Part shown: positions 7,528 through 11,928 of the stretch, piece by piece
Layout: each line of letters opens with the position of its first letter
How positions within the stretch are numbered: the first letter of the stretch is position 1
From: an uncultured Methanomethylovorans sp.
Lineage (GTDB): Archaea > Halobacteriota > Methanosarcinia > Methanosarcinales > Methanosarcinaceae
Assembly (NCBI GenBank): GCA_937968035.1
Contig: CALBTS010000615.1
Span: 1 to 11,928, forward strand
Length of the DNA: 11,928 bases
Direction: 5' to 3'
Program-made: the position numbers and the translations under genes
Notes under the pieces: generated by a model
Seen by the model: the letters and a program-made list of their open reading frames with translations, nothing else
The model's database searches: none
Told to the model about the DNA's origin: nothing

Positions 7528-8745
7528 GTGAATAAGGAAGTTTACATAATATCAACTGGTGATATCATTACGGGTAGAACTGCCGGTGCACAGCGTGTCA
7601 TGAAAATTGCGAAATCACTTGCAGAAGCCAGAGTACAGGTCTTTTTATGTGCCCTTCCCTATATTCATGAAAGTAAAATAGACTCATTTGAAGTAGCCTC
7701 CAGTATTTATATTCTTAGAAGCAGGACTCAAAAAAGGACTAATCGTACCGGGATTGTAATATTCATGCGAGCCATTGCTGGATATATATTTTCCAGAGAA
7801 TCAAAACCAGTGGTTTATTTATATCCTACAACTTTTGTTTATAAAGATTTCATCTACCTCATCTATTTTAAACTCATAAAGAAAATAAGATTCTATTGTG
7901 AAATTAATGAACTCCGGACAGCCATTGCTATTACACAGGCTCCTTCCAGAAACATGCTGACAAAAGTTTGGAACATAGTAAAATCGTTGAGGGATTATTT
8001 AAAGTATAAAGCTAATGAAATGCAAATTCCACTTTACGATGGAGTAGTTGTGATTTCAACGGCCCTCGAGAAGCGCTTTTCACGAGTGGCTAGAAGGATT
8101 ATCAGGATTCCTATTCTTTGTGACGCGGATGTAATAGATGACCGCACCATATCCCGACTGAATCCCGACACACCTTTTAAAATATGTTTTGCTGGATATA
8201 TCAAATATGAAAAGGAGGGATTCAATATATTGTATGAATCACTTTGCCTCATAAAACAAAGCCACAGCATAGAGTTGTATCTGTACGGAAAGCTGGAGGA
8301 GACGGACAGGATTTTATTGGAAAGACTGGCAAATGAATACGGGCTTCGAAGCGCTATTTTTTATATGGGAAACATTGATCCAGAAGGTTTGCCTGATGAA
8401 TTCAGAAAGTACCACCTTCTTATCTTACCTCGTCCTTTAAATAATAGAACCAAATTCGGATTCTCCACAAAACTTTCCGAATATCTGGTTTCAGGAATTC
8501 CAATCCTGGTTACAGATGTCAGTGATAATGCCCTGTATATAAAAGATAGTTATAACGGGTATATTATACCCCCTGGATCTGCAACGGCCATGGCTGATAA
8601 AATTCAAAAAATCATAAGGGAATACAATTGGCAGTCATCCGAGGTTGTGAAAAACGCATATAATACTGTGAGGGAAGACTTTGATTACAGGCTGTACTCA
8701 AAAGCCTACTCTGATTTCTTCTGGCCACAGGGACAGGGCGAATAG
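7528..8745 (+). CDS. Glycosyltransferase family 4, atypical active site (GTG start)
   Basis: This 405-residue GT4-type protein has an N-terminal glycine-rich loop (STGDIITGRTAGAQRV), then a hydrophobic and basic stretch (FIYLIYFKLIKKIRFY, about 110-125) that may touch the membrane. The donor-binding half starts with CFAGYIKYEKEG (220-231). As in the gene at 116-1324, the Arg of the R-x4-K pair is replaced (Tyr224; K229 kept), and the first Glu of E-x7-E is replaced (Phe310; E318 kept) within KFGFSTKLSEYL (309-320). Both proteins also share RP....TK.GF.TKL.EY, so they are probably members of one GT4 subfamily. The start is a GTG at 7528, 5 bases after the preceding stop, and there is no Shine-Dalgarno. 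The next in-frame Met would remove the first strand and glycine loop, so GTG is favoured. The stop TAG overlaps a possible GTG start of the next gene by one base. Confidence 0.86.
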   Translation: MNKEVYIISTGDIITGRTAGAQRVMKIAKSLAEARVQVFLCALPYIHESKIDSFEVASSIYILRSRTQKRTNRTGIVIFMRAIAGYIFSRESKPVVYLYPTTFVYKDFIYLIYFKLIKKIRFYCEINELRTAIAITQAPSRNMLTKVWNIVKSLRDYLKYKANEMQIPLYDGVVVISTALEKRFSRVARRIIRIPILCDADVIDDRTISRLNPDTPFKICFAGYIKYEKEGFNILYESLCLIKQSHSIELYLYGKLEETDRILLERLANEYGLRSAIFYMGNIDPEGLPDEFRKYHLLILPRPLNNRTKFGFSTKLSEYLVSGIPILVTDVSDNALYIKDSYNGYIIPPGSATAMADKIQKIIREYNWQSSEVVKNAYNTVREDFDYRLYSKAYSDFFWPQGQGE

Positions 8746-8768
8746 TGGCAACTAAGATAATAGTTGAT

Positions 8769-9866
8769 ATGAAGATACTGTTTGTCATAGATACCCTGGG
8801 TTCAGGCGGTAAGGAAAGACGCCTCACCGAACTGCTCAAGGCATTGACGTCAAGAAAAGAAATTGCTTTTGAATTGACGGTAATGAGCAATGACATTCAC
8901 TACAATGAAATATGGGATCTGGGGATTAAGGTTCATCAGATAATTAGAAAATCCAGAAGAGATGTATCTGTCTTTAGAAAATTCCATGTTCTGATAAAAC
9001 AAGTAAATCCGGATGTAGTCCATTGCTGGGATAGCATGACTGCAGTATATCTTGCTCCTGTTTGTAAAGTGGCCGGTTGTGCACTGATAAATGGAATGGT
9101 TACAAATGTGCCATTGAAAAATAAGATCTTCAATTATCATTGGATCAGGGCCAGAATCACTTTCCCACTCTCAAGTGTTATAGTGAGTAACTCATTAGCA
9201 GGATTAAAAGCATATAACGTGCCTAAAAGAAAGGGAATAGTAGTTTCCAATGGATTCAATTTTACAAGGGTGCGTAAACTTCGTGAAGCAGGTGGATTAA
9301 GGGATGAGCTGGAGATCACGACAGATTTTGTCGTTGGGATGGTAGCTTCGTTTGGGCTACAAAAGGATTATCCTACCTATTATAAGGCAGCACATCTAAT
9401 TTTGGCTTCAAGGCGTGATATTACCTTTATTGCCATTGGTGCTTATACTGATTCGGAAGAATCATTAAGCCTGATTGATACAGATCTGAGACAACATTTC
9501 AGGCTCATGGGAAAGAGAAATGACATAGAGTCATGTATTAATATAATGGATGTTTGTGTATTGGCGACATTCACAGAGGGAATTTCAAATTCAGTCATGG
9601 AATATATGGCCTTGAGTAAACCGGTTGTCGCCTCAATCGGTGGTGGGACAGAAGAAATTGTTAAATCAGGAATCACAGGTTTCCTTGTGAAACCTTCAGA
9701 TTATGAGGCACTGGCTGTTAAGATTAATGAACTATTGGATGATGAGGAAAAAAGGAGGGCAATGGGGAACAAAGGTAAAGAGCTAATAAAATCTTGCTTT
9801 TCAATTGAACAGATGGTAACGAGTTACCTCAGCCTTTATACGAAGATTTCTGCAAACAGACAATAA
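8769..9866 (+). CDS. Glycosyltransferase family 4, lacking the R-x4-K arginine
   Basis: This is a GT4 glycosyltransferase of 365 residues from the preferred ATG at 8769, which gives the classic family N terminus MKILFVIDTLGSGGKERR. A GTG at 8745, overlapping the previous stop, would add eight residues (MATKIIVD) and shift numbering by 8. The donor half has ASFGLQKDYPT, in which the phosphate-binding Arg is Ser194 while K199 is retained. The E-x7-E motif is complete (E270 and E278 in EGISNSVME), followed by KPVVASIGGGTEEIV. It is most like the gene at 5263-6345 within this cluster. The lone Arg change may be tolerated or alter donor preference, and I would still call it an enzyme. The HCWDS segment (about residues 85-90) is typical of the N-terminal domain of this family. 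The next gene starts 5 bases after the stop. Confidence 0.88.
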   Translation: MKILFVIDTLGSGGKERRLTELLKALTSRKEIAFELTVMSNDIHYNEIWDLGIKVHQIIRKSRRDVSVFRKFHVLIKQVNPDVVHCWDSMTAVYLAPVCKVAGCALINGMVTNVPLKNKIFNYHWIRARITFPLSSVIVSNSLAGLKAYNVPKRKGIVVSNGFNFTRVRKLREAGGLRDELEITTDFVVGMVASFGLQKDYPTYYKAAHLILASRRDITFIAIGAYTDSEESLSLIDTDLRQHFRLMGKRNDIESCINIMDVCVLATFTEGISNSVMEYMALSKPVVASIGGGTEEIVKSGITGFLVKPSDYEALAVKINELLDDEEKRRAMGNKGKELIKSCFSIEQMVTSYLSLYTKISANRQ

Positions 9867-9870
9867 ATCA

Positions 9871-11049
9871 ATGAGCGAAATGGACAAACGGCAAAGAATA
9901 TTATTAATAGATTTCACGAATTATGAAGATTTTCCTATTGGTGGTTATCTTACGTTTGCCAAGAACATGATGTCTTCTTTTGGTCATGTACTAGCACTTG
10001 CCGGTATTACAACCTCTCCAACAGATCCAATAGGAAGGTGGTTTAAAAAAACGATTGATGGAATTGAGTATGATTTTTTTGCTATGATCAGGTATAACAG
10101 TGCAAAGACCAAGAAATTCATCCCAGACAGATTGGTAAACTACCTCCTTCTTAAGTATTACAAAGACAGAATCCTTGAGATCGGAATAGAAAATATCTTC
10201 CTGCAGAGGCAGGAGTCACTTCTGGCTGTTTCAAATTCAAAAAGAAATATCTGTTATTCCTTTGCAGGATTAGACAACCCTCTAGTTAACTCCAAATACA
10301 GCTATGGAAGCTTATTGGCATCCTGGTTTGAATCCCGATTCTTCAAAAAAATAGGAGTTGTAAATACAATTTTGGGAAGGGGAGATGATTCTGCTATTCG
10401 GAGTATGTTGTCAAGAAGCAATGGTTCACTAGCTTCACGGGAGGTGGTAAAATTTCCGACAAGGATAGATACAAATATTTTCAAACCTCTGGATAAAAAT
10501 GAATCTCGCAACAAGCTAAAATTGCCAAAGGACGCAACAATTGTATCTACGACAGGGCGGCTGGCCTGGTGGAAAGGTTGGAAGTTCATGATTGACAGTT
10601 TTATGCTGTTCAATCAGGAAGTCAGAAACTCAATTTTTCTTATAGTGGGAGAGGGTGAGGATTATAACAAAATAATGTCGTATATTTCAGAGAATAAATT
10701 GGCTGATAAGATTTTTTTAACAGGTAAGAAAAGCAGAGATCAGATAGCTTTGTATCTCAATGCATCAGACCTTTACATTATGGGTTCATACAAAGAGGGT
10801 TGGCCTACGGCGCTCATGGAGGCAGTTGCCTGTGGGGTGCCTGCATGTGCTACCGAGTTTAGTTCTGTTGATGAAATTATAATTGACGGAGTGAATGGTT
10901 ATATTACAAGGACACGTAGCGAAGAGCAGTTTTCATCAGCCATGTTAATGTCAATTCAACTGCAAAGACCCGTTAGAAATAATCATGTTACCCGGCATTC
11001 AACAGATCTGCTGAGAGCAGATATTTTACGTTACTGGAAACTGTTATAA
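9871..11049 (+). CDS. Glycosyltransferase family 4
   Basis: This 392-residue GT4 protein has an N-terminal strand and loop (ILLIDFTNYEDFPIGGYLTFAKN, from about residue 10). The C-terminal donor domain has TTGRLAWWKGWKFMID, with R230 and K235, and E-x7-E as EGWPTALME with E309 and E317, then AVACGVPACATEF. The tryptophan-rich R-x4-K loop is unusual but the key residues are intact, so it should be active. The sequence ends with a short basic tail, with no membrane helix. Sugar donor, acceptor and linkage are not predictable. The start ATG at 9871 follows AATAAATCA with no Shine-Dalgarno and lies 4 bases past the upstream stop. An in-frame Met at residue 4 is an alternative. The 65 bases after its stop hold no gene. 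Confidence 0.88.
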   Translation: MSEMDKRQRILLIDFTNYEDFPIGGYLTFAKNMMSSFGHVLALAGITTSPTDPIGRWFKKTIDGIEYDFFAMIRYNSAKTKKFIPDRLVNYLLLKYYKDRILEIGIENIFLQRQESLLAVSNSKRNICYSFAGLDNPLVNSKYSYGSLLASWFESRFFKKIGVVNTILGRGDDSAIRSMLSRSNGSLASREVVKFPTRIDTNIFKPLDKNESRNKLKLPKDATIVSTTGRLAWWKGWKFMIDSFMLFNQEVRNSIFLIVGEGEDYNKIMSYISENKLADKIFLTGKKSRDQIALYLNASDLYIMGSYKEGWPTALMEAVACGVPACATEFSSVDEIIIDGVNGYITRTRSEEQFSSAMLMSIQLQRPVRNNHVTRHSTDLLRADILRYWKLL

Positions 11050-11114
11050 GACTTTTTTGTAACAAGGCCAGCTATATTGCACGAGGGATGTAGAAAATAG
11101 TTATAACAATCAAA

Positions 11115-11909
11115 ATGTCATCAGATTTAAAGGATATCGTTAAGGACAGTAGTGTTGAGGCTATTGATATTTTCAATATCCGGATCAACCCACTAAGAAG
11201 ATCTGAGTTCTTATCAATTATCGAGAGCGGTATCAGGAATGGGTGCCAAATAGCACAATTCGGAGTTAACTCAGCTACAATAAATGATATAGTAAGGAAT
11301 AAAGATTTTAGAATTACTATTGAAAATGCAGACCTGGTTCATATAGATGGAATGTCAGTAGTATGGGCTTTAAGATCATTTGGATTTGATATTCCTGAAA
11401 GGGTGGCAACACCGGACCTGGCCGATGATGTTCTTGCTATGGCAGATAGGGGGAGAATGAGTGTTTTTCTTTTCGGTGCCCGTGAGGATATACTATCTCT
11501 TTGTCGGCAGAATATTGAAGAAAAATATCCTGGTCTGTTAATAGTAGGATGCAGAAACGGTTATTATAGACCTGACGAGGAAAAGGAGATCAACAAAATG
11601 ATTAATAATGCCAGCCCTGACATTCTGCTCCTTGGCATGTCTTCGCCAAAAAAGGAACTTTTTTATGACAGTTACAGGCATAAGCTGGATGCAAGGTATA
11701 TACTTGGTGTAGGGGGTTATTTTGACATTATGTCAGGTCTGATTAGAAGAGCTCCCCAATGGATGCAGAACGCTGGTCTTGAATGGTTGTTTCGTCTGCT
11801 GCAGGAACCAAGGCGCTTATGGAAACGGTATCTCATTGGTATCTTTCAATTTTTCTGGCTTGTAATAAAGGAAAAATTCAGGAGAGCTTTTAACCGCAAG
11901 AAGGAATAG
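11115..11909 (+). CDS. WecG/TagA/CpsF-family glycosyltransferase (GT26)
   Basis: Family members transfer N-acetylmannosamine-type sugars (ManNAc or ManNAcA in TagA and WecG) or other sugars to a prenyl-diphosphate-linked primer at the inner leaflet of the membrane, an early step in glycan assembly. This 264-residue protein shows the family blocks: QFGVNSATI (48-56, with N52 and T55), NADLVHIDGMSVVWALR (71-87, with D78 at the proposed catalytic-base position of TagA), ERVATPDL (95-102), FLFGAR, and LGMSSPKKELF. The variable C-terminal part, after AGLEWLFRLLQEPRRLWKRY, is aromatic and very basic and ends in KFRRAFNRKKE. That matches the membrane-docking appendage described for TagA. It is preceded by 65 non-coding bases and begins after TAACAATCAAA. 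The length is close to the family norm. The exact sugar is unproven, but family assignment is secure. Confidence 0.93.
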   Translation: MSSDLKDIVKDSSVEAIDIFNIRINPLRRSEFLSIIESGIRNGCQIAQFGVNSATINDIVRNKDFRITIENADLVHIDGMSVVWALRSFGFDIPERVATPDLADDVLAMADRGRMSVFLFGAREDILSLCRQNIEEKYPGLLIVGCRNGYYRPDEEKEINKMINNASPDILLLGMSSPKKELFYDSYRHKLDARYILGVGGYFDIMSGLIRRAPQWMQNAGLEWLFRLLQEPRRLWKRYLIGIFQFFWLVIKEKFRRAFNRKKE

Positions 11910-11928
11910 ATGGTTATTGATCACATTT
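11910..11928 (+). CDS. Start of a downstream gene (partial, six codons)
   Basis: An ATG at 11910-11912 directly abuts the TAG of the GT26 gene (TAGATG) and opens a frame reading MVIDHI to the window edge. The same zero-gap junction occurs between the genes at 2484-3587 and 3588-5255, which supports translational coupling and a continuing operon. Six codons are too few for any product call, and the frame could close just beyond the edge. Confidence 0.4.

Noticed and set aside
11053..11080. Possible promoter (TTTTTTG and TATATTG) in the gap before the GT26 gene
   Set aside because: The -7-like box is one base short of TAnnTTTG and the spacing from TTG is only about 13 bases.
11041..11107. Repeated GTTATAA segments flanking the gap before the GT26 gene, as an operator or terminator
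   Set aside because: The copies are very short (7 bases), form no stable GC-rich stem and have no following T-run in the right place.

Overview
The window is a single-strand, tightly packed surface-polysaccharide biosynthesis locus. All ten complete genes lie on the + strand, separated by 0-73 bases, with one possible short overlap. The sequence is AT-rich by eye, and the starts I checked have no convincing Shine-Dalgarno sequence but lie in A/T-rich leaders. Together with the style of the protein families, this suggests a Bacteroidota-type organism. That is an inference; no taxonomic marker gene is present.

Layout. Bases 1-77 look like the last codons of an upstream integral membrane protein, plausibly a polymerase, ligase or flippase of the same cluster. 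Then come: a GT4 glycosyltransferase with an unusual active site (116-1324); a CapA-family metallophosphatase-like protein (1336-2478); an ATP-grasp ligase-like protein (2484-3587); a two-domain protein with a degenerate formyltransferase-like domain and a GINT1-N-type beta-propeller (3588-5255); five consecutive GT4 glycosyltransferases (5263-6345, 6419-7522, 7528-8745, 8769-9866, 9871-11049); and a WecG/TagA/CpsF (GT26) glycosyltransferase (11115-11909). A start codon directly abuts the last stop at 11910, so the operon probably continues.

How they may work together. The GT26 enzyme probably adds an early sugar to an undecaprenyl-diphosphate-linked primer at the cytoplasmic membrane, and the six GT4 enzymes extend the repeat unit from nucleotide-sugar donors. 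The CapA / ATP-grasp / formyltransferase-propeller trio sits between glycosyltransferases as if it were one module. It may add a non-sugar decoration such as an amide-linked or ester-linked group, but no product can be read from sequence. No sugar-nucleotide synthesis gene, complete flippase or complete polymerase lies in the window, so those functions must be encoded outside it.

No RNA gene, CRISPR array, insertion sequence, long repeat or convincing terminator was seen. There is no stretch over 300 bases without a gene. The most interesting points are the trio, the loss of all three formyltransferase catalytic residues in its third member, and two GT4 enzymes (genes 1 and 7) that share the same pair of active-site substitutions.
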